Assembly (NCBI GenBank): GCA_963589235.1
Contig: CAVAJX010000075.1
Location: forward strand, 1-7,917
Reading direction: 5' to 3'
Source of the DNA: CAG-877 sp963589235
GTDB taxonomy: Bacteria > Bacillota_I > Bacilli_A > RF39 > UBA660
Length of the DNA: 7,917 bases
The notes under the pieces were generated by a model. That model did not search any database. It was not told where the DNA came from and saw only the letters and a program-made list of their open reading frames with translations. Below are positions 1 to 5,941 of the stretch, one piece after another. The translations under genes and the position numbers were made by a program. Within the stretch, counting starts at the first letter, position 1, and every line of letters starts with the position of its first letter.

Positions 1-7
1 AATCTGG

Positions 8-39
8 AAAAGAAAAAATTCCATTAAAAAACGGAATTT
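8..39 (-). terminator. Rho-independent terminator of the minus-strand operon
   Basis: On the minus strand AAATTCC and GGAATTT form a 7-bp perfect stem (plus positions 33-39 and 16-22), which a G-T pair can extend to 8 bp, around an A/T-rich loop. The stem is followed by a U-rich run (TTTCTTTT at 15-8). It lies about 40 nt beyond the stop codon of the last gene (77), where an operon-ending terminator is expected. The stem is A/T-rich and only moderately stable. Confidence 0.75.
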
Positions 40-76
40 AGTCTAAAAATTTACGCAAGTACTACTAGTCAATAAA

Positions 77-910
77 CTATTTTTTTATCAACTTCTTAAT
101 ACATGTTGTTTTTGTCTTAAAAAAAATTCTCAAATCATACTCATCAGCTATTCTAAAAACATCATCACCTAAAAAATCATTATCAGAATCTTTATCAAAT
201 AACTTCCAAACTTTATGACAAATATCATCATCATCATCTAAACCAAGTCTATTAAATACTTCTCCTATTGAAGAAGAATCAGTTTTAGAAAGATCTACAT
301 TAAAAGTATTTAAAAAATATAAATAAATAGAACTCATCTTATCAAGATTCTTTGTAAATAATCCATTATTTAAATATTTAGAACTATTAAAATCTCTTAA
401 ACCAAGCTTTTTAGAAACACGCCCCGCTCTAAAAGTACCATGTTGTAACTCTTCAAAATTAACAAAGTACGGTTTAAAATCCTGTCCTAAATAAATACCT
501 GTTCCATCACATAAACATGGAAAAACAATATCACTACATTCTTCTACAACACTTTCTAAATTATGATGAATAATTGAATAACGATATAAATTCACTTTAT
601 CATTATCACTCTCATTACTAAAAACATCCGCAAAACTTCTACCAGAAACATCACGTCTTATATAGCCAGCTACATAATCATCAATACAATACATTTTATC
701 AGGTACAATTATCCTTGGATGACTAATAGTATCAGCCTGTAATAATTTTTCTTTTAAATCAATATCCATTTTTTTATAAGAATCTAAATAAACAGAGTTA
801 AATAATTTCAAAACACTTCCATCACTAAGTCTATATAAATTACCATCAAATTTACTAGAAAGTAATATACTCCCAGACAAACTCTCCATAGTAAGCTTCA
901 TTTTTTCCAT
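77..910 (-). CDS. Divergent kinase-fold (phosphotransferase-like) protein
   Basis: Last gene of the operon, 277 aa from the preferred ATG at 910, which follows a GGTGATG ribosome site. An in-frame TTG at 925 would add five residues. The N-terminal half looks like a protein-kinase/aminoglycoside-phosphotransferase N-lobe: a glycine-containing strand (GNLYRL, about 23-28), a candidate ATP-binding Lys in SDGSVLKLF (K35), and a strand around HPRIIVPDKMY (64-74). The segment CDGTGIYLGQDFKPYFVNFE (134-153) resembles a catalytic loop plus metal-binding motif, but the usual Asp of DFG/DFE is Asn (N151). It may therefore be a pseudokinase or a very divergent small-molecule kinase. A run of five Asp lies at 225-229. 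There is no signal peptide or membrane segment. It sits 4 nt after a possible 8-codon ORF. If active it could phosphorylate the cluster's product, for example as self-protection, or it could bind nucleotide as a regulator; both are inference. Confidence 0.6.
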   Translation of the reverse strand: MEKMKLTMESLSGSILLSSKFDGNLYRLSDGSVLKLFNSVYLDSYKKMDIDLKEKLLQADTISHPRIIVPDKMYCIDDYVAGYIRRDVSGRSFADVFSNESDNDKVNLYRYSIIHHNLESVVEECSDIVFPCLCDGTGIYLGQDFKPYFVNFEELQHGTFRAGRVSKKLGLRDFNSSKYLNNGLFTKNLDKMSSIYLYFLNTFNVDLSKTDSSSIGEVFNRLGLDDDDDICHKVWKLFDKDSDNDFLGDDVFRIADEYDLRIFFKTKTTCIKKLIKK

Positions 911-914
911 AACA

Positions 915-941
915 TCACCAGACAAACCACATATTATTCAT
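915..941 (-). CDS. Possible 8-codon mini-ORF (MNNMWFVW)
   Basis: An ATG at 941 opens eight codons, MNNMWFVW, ending in TGA at 915, only 4 nt before the kinase-like gene's ATG at 910. An AGGAG lies 11 nt upstream, a slightly long spacing, and overlaps the stop of the 30-residue ORF. Two of the eight residues are Trp. It could be a translational-coupling leader that delivers ribosomes to the last gene, a very short product peptide, or chance. No homology can be judged at this length, and the evidence is only the ribosome site, the stop and the spacing. Confidence 0.25.
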   Translation of the reverse strand: MNNMWFVW

Positions 942-955
942 AATAAAACTAGCTC

Positions 956-1048
956 CTATTTTGGATCTAGTTCTAAAACTTCTATTTCTTCAACAACAGC
1001 CATCTGTTGTTCCATAATAATTTTCAATTTCCGTTTAAATATTTTCAT
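956..1048 (-). CDS. 30-residue charged small peptide, function unknown
   Basis: This small ORF fills most of the gap between the second methyltransferase and the kinase-like gene. Its ATG overlaps the methyltransferase stop as ATGA (1045-1048), so its translation is probably coupled; I see no separate strong ribosome site. The peptide is strongly polarised. It begins with a basic stretch (MKIFKRKLKII), has a middle with Gln and Met (MEQQMAVV), and ends acidic (EEIEVLELDPK). It has no Cys, Ser, Thr, Trp, signal peptide or clear membrane helix, so it is not an obvious lanthipeptide, sactipeptide or secreted bacteriocin. It could be a scaffold, carrier or precursor peptide of the pathway, a small regulatory subunit, or a translational bridge. 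I do not recognise a family. The exact operon coupling supports it more than the sequence does. Confidence 0.5.
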   Translation of the reverse strand: MKIFKRKLKIIMEQQMAVVEEIEVLELDPK

Positions 1049-1725
1049 ATTTTTTTCATACAATAAACCAAAACAAAATCATAATTAGGATCATCAAAAA
1101 TTGAAATTTTCTTTAAAAAAAGGAGTTCTGAATTGACTTTTTTTGATATTTTTACTATTAAATCTTCACTTAAATAATCATTAACATATCCTTTTTCAAT
1201 AGAATACTTTTTAGAAAAAATCCAATTTGCCCCAAAAAAGACACCATTTTTCTTCAAAAAAGACCATAATTTAAAAAAATTATTGATATATATATCAGAA
1301 TTTGTAGAAAGACCTAATAAGCCAAATTGAGTAACATTATCATACATTCCTAACTTTATATCATCTTTAAAAGCATCAGCAACAACATATTTAATAGGAG
1401 TATTCAAAGTTTTTGTCAAGGAATTATTGTATTTTCTTAAAGGATATGTATAACTTTTAGGAAAAATTTGACCATTTTTTATTTGATTATTAATTTCAAG
1501 TGCTTCTTTGGAAATATCAACACAAACAACTTCAGAAATATTGTTTGTTGCAAGTAACCAAAAGTAAATATTACTTCCAGATCCAAAATCAATCATACTA
1601 CCATTAATCATAAATTTATTAATCATGGCCAAAATATACTCTGTGCCTTGATTTTCTTTAAAATCCTGTCCATAATACATATTTAAATATTCTATCTGCT
1701 TTAAGTATCCTGTTTTACTAATCAT
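1045..1725 (-). CDS. SAM-dependent methyltransferase, NNMT/PNMT/TEMT-like
   Basis: A 226-aa class I (Rossmann) methyltransferase that would transfer a methyl group from AdoMet to a small molecule, probably in the cytosol. The AdoMet-binding motif I is MIDFGSGSNIYFWLL (44-58), followed by an acidic strand-2 end in VVCVDIS (D70). The N-terminal YL..YY pattern (about 13-18) and the GSGxxIYxxLL motif resemble the nicotinamide/phenylethanolamine/thioether N-methyltransferase family, as does the later LKKNGVFFGANW strand (about 157-168). This is pattern recognition, not a database match. The substrate is unknown; an amine or heterocyclic nitrogen fits the family. Its ATG overlaps the upstream methyltransferase stop as TAATG at 1723-1727, and a GGAGG sits 8 nt upstream of the ATG. 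The downstream 30-residue ORF overlaps its stop by 4 nt. Confidence 0.8.
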   Translation of the reverse strand: MISKTGYLKQIEYLNMYYGQDFKENQGTEYILAMINKFMINGSMIDFGSGSNIYFWLLATNNISEVVCVDISKEALEINNQIKNGQIFPKSYTYPLRKYNNSLTKTLNTPIKYVVADAFKDDIKLGMYDNVTQFGLLGLSTNSDIYINNFFKLWSFLKKNGVFFGANWIFSKKYSIEKGYVNDYLSEDLIVKISKKVNSELLFLKKISIFDDPNYDFVLVYCMKKI

Positions 1726-2447
1726 TAAACAACCTCCAAAACCAAAATAAATCGATTATCATCATTATAAAAATGCATTAAATAATCAGCATATACATAC
1801 TTTACAATCAAATTTGGAAAAGTATTTAAAATTTGAATTATATTCTCATATCTATAATTGTATAATTCAAATTTCATTTGATAATCAAAGTCATAAGTAT
1901 ATAAAAATTTAATTTTACATCCACATTGGCGATAAGTAATACTTCTTTTTATTTTTTTTCCATCATACTGAAAAGTACTAACGATTTTATTACTAAAAAC
2001 ATTATAATAGTTCAAATTATCTTTGCCACTTTTAAAAAAATCAAACAAATCTAGAACAAAATATTTAGTATGTTTAGAGTAATCACATAAAAACTTTCTA
2101 AACTCATGGTAAGATAAAAACTGCATACTTTGATTCAATACAAAAATTGCATCAACATTAACATCAATTTCATTTTTCAGATTTCCCACAAGCGGAATGA
2201 TATTATTATGATTACATTCAAGTCTTAATTGAGAAATCATTTCATCTTGACAATCAACAAAATAACTTTTGCTAAAAACATTGGCATAAATATCTTTATA
2301 TTTTCCAGCACCACAAGGAATTAACATAACATTTTTTAAATCTAATAAATTTTGTAAACTCAATATAAATTTTTCAAAATTATCTTCCACAACAAGTTCA
2401 CTATTGTAAAAACTGGCTCTTTCCTTATAAGTTATCGTTTTTTTCAT
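1725..2447 (-). CDS. Class I SAM-dependent methyltransferase
   Basis: A 240-aa methyltransferase with a Rossmann AdoMet-binding motif I at NVMLIPCGAGKYKDIY (39-54). The strand-2 acidic residue is D65, in SYFVDCQDEMISQL, a typical gvDxSxeMl-like segment. A motif IV-like segment with QSMQFLSYHEF follows at about 106-116. The C-terminal part is rich in Tyr and Phe (YTYDFDYQMKFELYNYRYE), perhaps the substrate lid. It is unrelated in detail to the second methyltransferase just downstream, so the two likely methylate different positions or intermediates. The ATG follows GGGAG at 2452-2456 with a 4-nt gap and lies 23 nt inside the end of the PNT-like gene. The substrate cannot be predicted. Confidence 0.8.
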   Translation of the reverse strand: MKKTITYKERASFYNSELVVEDNFEKFILSLQNLLDLKNVMLIPCGAGKYKDIYANVFSKSYFVDCQDEMISQLRLECNHNNIIPLVGNLKNEIDVNVDAIFVLNQSMQFLSYHEFRKFLCDYSKHTKYFVLDLFDFFKSGKDNLNYYNVFSNKIVSTFQYDGKKIKRSITYRQCGCKIKFLYTYDFDYQMKFELYNYRYENIIQILNTFPNLIVKYVYADYLMHFYNDDNRFILVLEVV

Positions 2448-3528
2448 AATACTCCCAGTGCTGTTTGATTACATCATGTAAAATTTCTCCATTTTCAACA
2501 ATTTTAGCTTTTTCTACTTCATACGAATATTCTAAACCTAAAGCATGCATAGCAATTTTATAAATCCAAGGAGATGCATTATTAGAATATGCTTGAGTAG
2601 TAGTTATAGGATAAGCGGAAGGTAAATTATCAATTTTGCAAAATAATATTCCATTATCATTAATATACACTGGATTGGTCAAAGTTGTATTTTTCGTTAT
2701 TGCTGGGATATATCCTTCACCATAGCCACAAGTAACATCAATTACAATCGTACCTGGAGTCAATTTTTTAATAATATCATTAGTAATTAATGGTTTAGTA
2801 TCAAATGACGATATTAAAATAGCTCCAATAATAACATCGACAGTTGGCAAAATTTTTTCAAGATTATCTTTAGTAGATTCAAAGCAATGAACTTTTTCAT
2901 CCATTAAAACTGAACTTTTTTTTAACTTATTTATATTAGAGCCAAAAACAAAAACATCATTTCCTAATTTAGAAGCTAAATTAATTGCGGCACCACCAAC
3001 ATTGCCATATCCTATAATTGCAACTTTTGAAGGTTTAGCGCCTCGCACAGCAAATAATGTTTTACCTTTTCCACCAAATTGAGTTTGCATAAAATAATTA
3101 GCATACATAACAGCCATTTTTCCAGCAATTTCCCCACCAGGATAAGCCATTGGAAATAAACCGTCTGAAGTTTCTAAAAATTCGTAGGTATAAGCCGTAC
3201 ATTTTTTATTTAACAATGCACTAATCAACTGTTTGTTTCCTTCAGCGTGAAATATAGCACATATTTTTGTATTTCTAGTTAAATACTTAAATTCGCGAAC
3301 TGTAGGAGCCTTATACTTAAAAACGATATCGGATTTCCAAACATTTTCCAAACTATCAACCTTAGCTCCAAACTTAATATATTCAGAATCATTTATTCCT
3401 ATATCAATTGCTAGGTTTTCCTCTACCACAACCGAAAATTTTTGAGTTAGCATTTTAACATCTTCTGGAAGAAGAATTACCCTTTTTTCTCCATCAATAG
3501 TTTCTTTTAAAATTCCAATCGTCATCAT
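2425..3528 (-). CDS. Alanine dehydrogenase/PNT-family NAD(P) oxidoreductase
   Basis: A 367-aa protein close to the full length of alanine dehydrogenase. The N-terminal AlaDH/PNT domain starts IGILKETIDGEKRVILLPED. Counterparts of the substrate-binding residues are R16, K73 (in FKYKAP) and H94 (in IFHAEGN). The NAD(P) Rossmann motif is VAIIGYGNVGGAA (169-181). The conserved region GAILIS...TPGTIVIDV (235-265) follows. The Asp of the AlaDH motif IDQGG appears to be replaced by Gly (268, in DVTCGYGEG), so it may not be a true alanine dehydrogenase. Relatives with other chemistry include N5-(1-carboxyethyl)ornithine synthase and lysine dehydrogenases. In this operon it could oxidise or reductively aminate an amine or keto acid; the substrate is unknown. 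Its ATG overlaps the Nudix stop as ATGA (3525-3528), with no good ribosome site of its own. Confidence 0.85.
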   Translation of the reverse strand: MMTIGILKETIDGEKRVILLPEDVKMLTQKFSVVVEENLAIDIGINDSEYIKFGAKVDSLENVWKSDIVFKYKAPTVREFKYLTRNTKICAIFHAEGNKQLISALLNKKCTAYTYEFLETSDGLFPMAYPGGEIAGKMAVMYANYFMQTQFGGKGKTLFAVRGAKPSKVAIIGYGNVGGAAINLASKLGNDVFVFGSNINKLKKSSVLMDEKVHCFESTKDNLEKILPTVDVIIGAILISSFDTKPLITNDIIKKLTPGTIVIDVTCGYGEGYIPAITKNTTLTNPVYINDNGILFCKIDNLPSAYPITTTQAYSNNASPWIYKIAMHALGLEYSYEVEKAKIVENGEILHDVIKQHWEYYEKNDNL

Positions 3529-3974
3529 TTTATTTCACGTATCCATTCATTGTTTGCTTCTTTCCAAAAAATTTCAAAATTTTCATCATCAAAAAGTTCT
3601 AAATCATTTTCAAAACCAGGAGCTAAATCTAATTTTAACAATTCACTTTTCTTTACCCAATAATTCTTACCCTCACTACTACTTTCTAAAAGTGTGCCAT
3701 CAAATTTATTTGTCTTAAATAAGAAAATTAACATTTTCTCTTTCTTAGTACTATCAAACCAATCCTTTATACCACAAAACTTCAAATTACTAATATTTAA
3801 ATTAGTCTCTTCTTTAACTTCTCTTATAACAGACTCATAAACAGATTCATTATCCTCAACTTTTCCACCAGGAAAAGCTAAGCCTTTCCAGCTTTTCTTA
3901 CGTTCTTCAACCAAAACATTTCCCTTTCCATCTTCTATCATACACATATTTGTTATTTTACATTTACTCATCAT
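3525..3974 (-). CDS. Nudix hydrolase, 8-oxo-dGTPase-like
   Basis: A 149-aa single-domain Nudix pyrophosphohydrolase. The Nudix box spans 37-59: G37, E43, R51-E52 and E55-E56 are in register with Gx5Ex7REUxEExGU, except that the usual Gly is Asn58. The catalytic metal-binding glutamates are present. The N-terminal TNMCMIEDGKGNVLVEERKK and the FCGIKDWFD segment (67-75) resemble Firmicute proteins often annotated as 8-oxo-dGTP diphosphatases. In this operon it more likely removes pyrophosphate from a nucleoside triphosphate or cleaves a nucleotide-linked intermediate, as the Nudix enzyme Pur7 is proposed to do in puromycin biosynthesis; that role is inference. The start has a Met-Met pair, and AGGAG is 11 nt upstream. 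The gene begins 6 nt after the HhH-GPD stop. Confidence 0.9.
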   Translation of the reverse strand: MMSKCKITNMCMIEDGKGNVLVEERKKSWKGLAFPGGKVEDNESVYESVIREVKEETNLNISNLKFCGIKDWFDSTKKEKMLIFLFKTNKFDGTLLESSSEGKNYWVKKSELLKLDLAPGFENDLELFDDENFEIFWKEANNEWIREIK

Positions 3975-3980
3975 TAATCA

Positions 3981-4670
3981 TTATTCTCCTTTTTCAATCC
4001 ATTGATTATTTTTCCATATCATATTAAATTCTTCAAAATTGTTAGCACTTTTCTTCCATATATGATGTTCAACATCAGCTACGTTTAATTTTAAATCTTT
4101 GCAAGCATTTTCAAATAATTCAACAGCATACCTATCATTAATTTTTCTTCCAACTATTTCTGATATTTTATTTTTGATATGTACGTCTGGTTTAACAGTA
4201 TTAGCCCCTAAAAGCATTCTAATATATTGATATGTTGCAAATCCAATACCAGTAACATTAAATTCATCATAATCACCAACACTAGACTTAGAAGCCCATT
4301 TTCTCAAAGAAGTCAATTCATTTTCTCCTTCATATGAATATGAAATTTCAATTAACTTGTTACACAAATCATACAATATTCTAACCCTATCAATATGATT
4401 ATAGTTCCAACATTCTTTAAAGTTTGAAATACCAACAGTATTTATCAGTTCTACTAAATCACTCAACTCCAATATATTTGGATATTTGTTTTGAAAATAC
4501 GTAATTCTAGGAACAACAAATGTATAATATTTTCTATTTATAGACAAAGTAGCATCTAAACATACCAATACAGCACTCTCATAATTTCCAAGAGAATTTG
4601 TTTCCACATTTTTCATATCAATATTTGACAAATATTTTTTTAATAAAACTAAATCATTTTCTTTTTTCAT
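3981..4670 (-). CDS. HhH-GPD-fold (DNA glycosylase-like) protein
   Basis: A 229-aa protein. The segment VTGIGFATYQYIRMLLG (139-155) followed by VKPDVHIK (159-166) matches the helix-hairpin-helix plus GPD-type motif of the EndoIII/AlkA superfamily, with D162 the likely equivalent of the catalytic Asp. The N-terminal VCLDATLSINRKYYTFVVPR (36-55) recalls uncharacterised HhH-GPD-like proteins. The Lys of bifunctional glycosylases is not in the hairpin, and the C-terminal four-Cys iron-sulfur loop is absent, so it is not endonuclease III. It may act on a base or nucleoside in the pathway, or be a repair or self-protection protein. The start is the ATG at 4670, with a perfect AGGAGGTG (4677-4684) 6 nt upstream; the in-frame GTG at 4679 lies inside that site. 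It overlaps the upstream kinase by 17 nt. Confidence 0.75.
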   Translation of the reverse strand: MKKENDLVLLKKYLSNIDMKNVETNSLGNYESAVLVCLDATLSINRKYYTFVVPRITYFQNKYPNILELSDLVELINTVGISNFKECWNYNHIDRVRILYDLCNKLIEISYSYEGENELTSLRKWASKSSVGDYDEFNVTGIGFATYQYIRMLLGANTVKPDVHIKNKISEIVGRKINDRYAVELFENACKDLKLNVADVEHHIWKKSANNFEEFNMIWKNNQWIEKGE

Positions 4671-5283
4671 ATGATACACCTCCTAACAAATTATCAATTT
4701 TCAGTAAACAATCGGGTATTGAATTTTCAGTATTTAGCACACTATATAACATTGGAGATTCCAAAATTAAGCGTTCATAAACACAACTAACCTTTTTTTG
4801 GTATGAAAGAAAGGCCCTACTTTTATCAGAATCATATGAAAAACCTGTTTCTATCGAATCAATTTTATCTTGTTTACGGCTAAGTTGAGTCTCCAATTCA
4901 CAAGAACAATAAATTATTCTATCGGGTAATGGAATAACTTTAGAAACATTTTTTGCCCAAGAATAGTCCATTCCAGAAGCAACATTATAAGCAATAGTAG
5001 TTGGAAAATATCTATCAACAATAACAATTTTCCCCTCGCACAATAAAGGTTCTATAATATTTTTATAACACATTATACTATTAGCCATAGCAAGTAAAAA
5101 ATGGGATGTTATATTATAATTACTATCGTTTTTCAATGAAAGTATAGCAGTATCAATAACAGGATAGCCCGTAGTAACACGTACTGCCGCTACGCCTCTA
5201 GAATTCAAATAATCACAGTAGCTTTGAGATAAAGTACTTTTTCCAGTACCATCCAATCCTTCAAAAACAATAAAACTAGCCAT
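4654..5283 (-). CDS. Thymidylate-kinase-like nucleotide kinase (second copy)
   Basis: A 209-aa P-loop kinase of the thymidylate kinase family. The Walker A motif EGLDGTGKST (8-17) is canonical, and the DRY motif (D90-R91-Y92) that positions the phosphate acceptor is present. A lid-like basic/acidic segment, SRKQDKIDSIETG, lies at about 134-146. These would fit ATP-dependent phosphorylation of a nucleoside monophosphate, possibly a modified one. The start at 5283 gives MASFIVFEGLDG, matching the usual thymidylate kinase N-terminus, with a weak GAGTGA 5 nt upstream; ATG 5289 and GTG 5292 are in-frame alternatives. It overlaps the first kinase by 8 nt. It is unlikely to be the housekeeping tmk, given the operon and the tandem second kinase. 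Confidence 0.85.
   Translation of the reverse strand: MASFIVFEGLDGTGKSTLSQSYCDYLNSRGVAAVRVTTGYPVIDTAILSLKNDSNYNITSHFLLAMANSIMCYKNIIEPLLCEGKIVIVDRYFPTTIAYNVASGMDYSWAKNVSKVIPLPDRIIYCSCELETQLSRKQDKIDSIETGFSYDSDKSRAFLSYQKKVSCVYERLILESPMLYSVLNTENSIPDCLLKIDNLLGGVSYEKRK
4677..4684 (-). promoter_or_regulatory. Strong Shine-Dalgarno for the HhH-GPD gene
   Basis: AGGAGGTG on the minus strand lies 6 nt before the ATG at 4670 and inside the coding sequence of the upstream kinase. It is the best ribosome site in the window and decides the start against the GTG at 4679. It implies that this gene can initiate independently of the upstream kinase. Confidence 0.85.
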
Positions 5284-5941
5284 TCTCATCACTCAAAAAA
5301 CTAAAGACAGCATCTATATTTGAATAAAACTCATCAAGTGTAGAGTTATTGTAAATCAAAACACTATTATCAGTTCCAGACAATAAATTAAAATAATTAT
5401 TACGGATTTGTTCTTGCAATTTCATTAAATCATTATAATTATTTTCATATGCATCTCGACATTTCAATCTATTAATAGTCATTTCAATATTAGTATCAAC
5501 GAAAACTGTAAAATCAGTTTCTACAATAGTTCCCATTTTTACCAAATTATCAATTGTATTTTTAAAGTATTTTATATACATTTCTGCAGCGTTGCCAAAA
5601 GAAGATAATGCAATTGCAGATTCTACTGCCAAAATTGACATCACATAATTATCATAAATAATTGTTTTACCACTTTTTAATGCGGGAAGTATATATATCT
5701 CAATATCATACAACAGTTCAGAAAGAAAAAAATGAAATTCACACATTAATGGTAAATCAAAATAAACTTTTTGTTTACAAAGTTTATTACACAATTTAGT
5801 TAATTCTGAAGAATTATCACGTATATCATATCCACCAAGATATAAAATATTATCATATTTATTACTCAAATATTCTAGTAATGTCGTTTTTCCACATCCA
5901 CTAATACCTTCTATAGCAATTAATTTACCTTTTTTAATCAT
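5276..5941 (-). CDS. Thymidylate-kinase-like P-loop kinase (first copy)
   Basis: A 221-aa P-loop kinase. Walker A is EGISGCGKTT (11-20). The motif equivalent to the thymidylate kinase DRY/DRW is YDNY (D97-N98-Y99), lacking the Arg, which suggests a changed acceptor (nucleoside, or another phosphate ester). A lid-like RLKCRDAYENN segment follows later. Start choice: a perfect GGAGG (5948-5952) lies 6 nt before the ATG at 5941, and an adjacent ATG at 5944 is only 3 nt away. The open frame continues upstream for 48 codons with a hydrophobic stretch, but that lies wholly inside the LysRS-like gene and would put the P-loop far from the N-terminus, so I exclude it. It overlaps the previous gene by 8 nt. 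It differs from the second kinase both at the P-loop and at DRx, so the two probably act at different steps. Confidence 0.85.
   Translation of the reverse strand: MIKKGKLIAIEGISGCGKTTLLEYLSNKYDNILYLGGYDIRDNSSELTKLCNKLCKQKVYFDLPLMCEFHFFLSELLYDIEIYILPALKSGKTIIYDNYVMSILAVESAIALSSFGNAAEMYIKYFKNTIDNLVKMGTIVETDFTVFVDTNIEMTINRLKCRDAYENNYNDLMKLQEQIRNNYFNLLSGTDNSVLIYNNSTLDEFYSNIDAVFSFLSDENG

Noticed and set aside
911..925. TTG start at 925 for the kinase-like gene
   Set aside because: The ATG at 910 has a GGTGATG ribosome site at suitable spacing; the TTG adds only five residues and has no better site, although it cannot be fully excluded.
915..1048. Microcin C-like peptide-nucleotide system
   Set aside because: A very short ORF and a decarboxylase are suggestive, but no ThiF/MccB-like adenylating enzyme, transporter or MccF-like immunity gene is seen in the window.
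4598..4780. 60-codon open frame on the plus strand
   Set aside because: It is antisense to the HhH-GPD and kinase genes and has no ribosome site or protein-like features.
4654..5283. Housekeeping thymidylate kinase (tmk)
   Set aside because: It sits with a second divergent copy among biosynthetic-type genes, not in a replication or DNA-metabolism locus, so I give no gene symbol.
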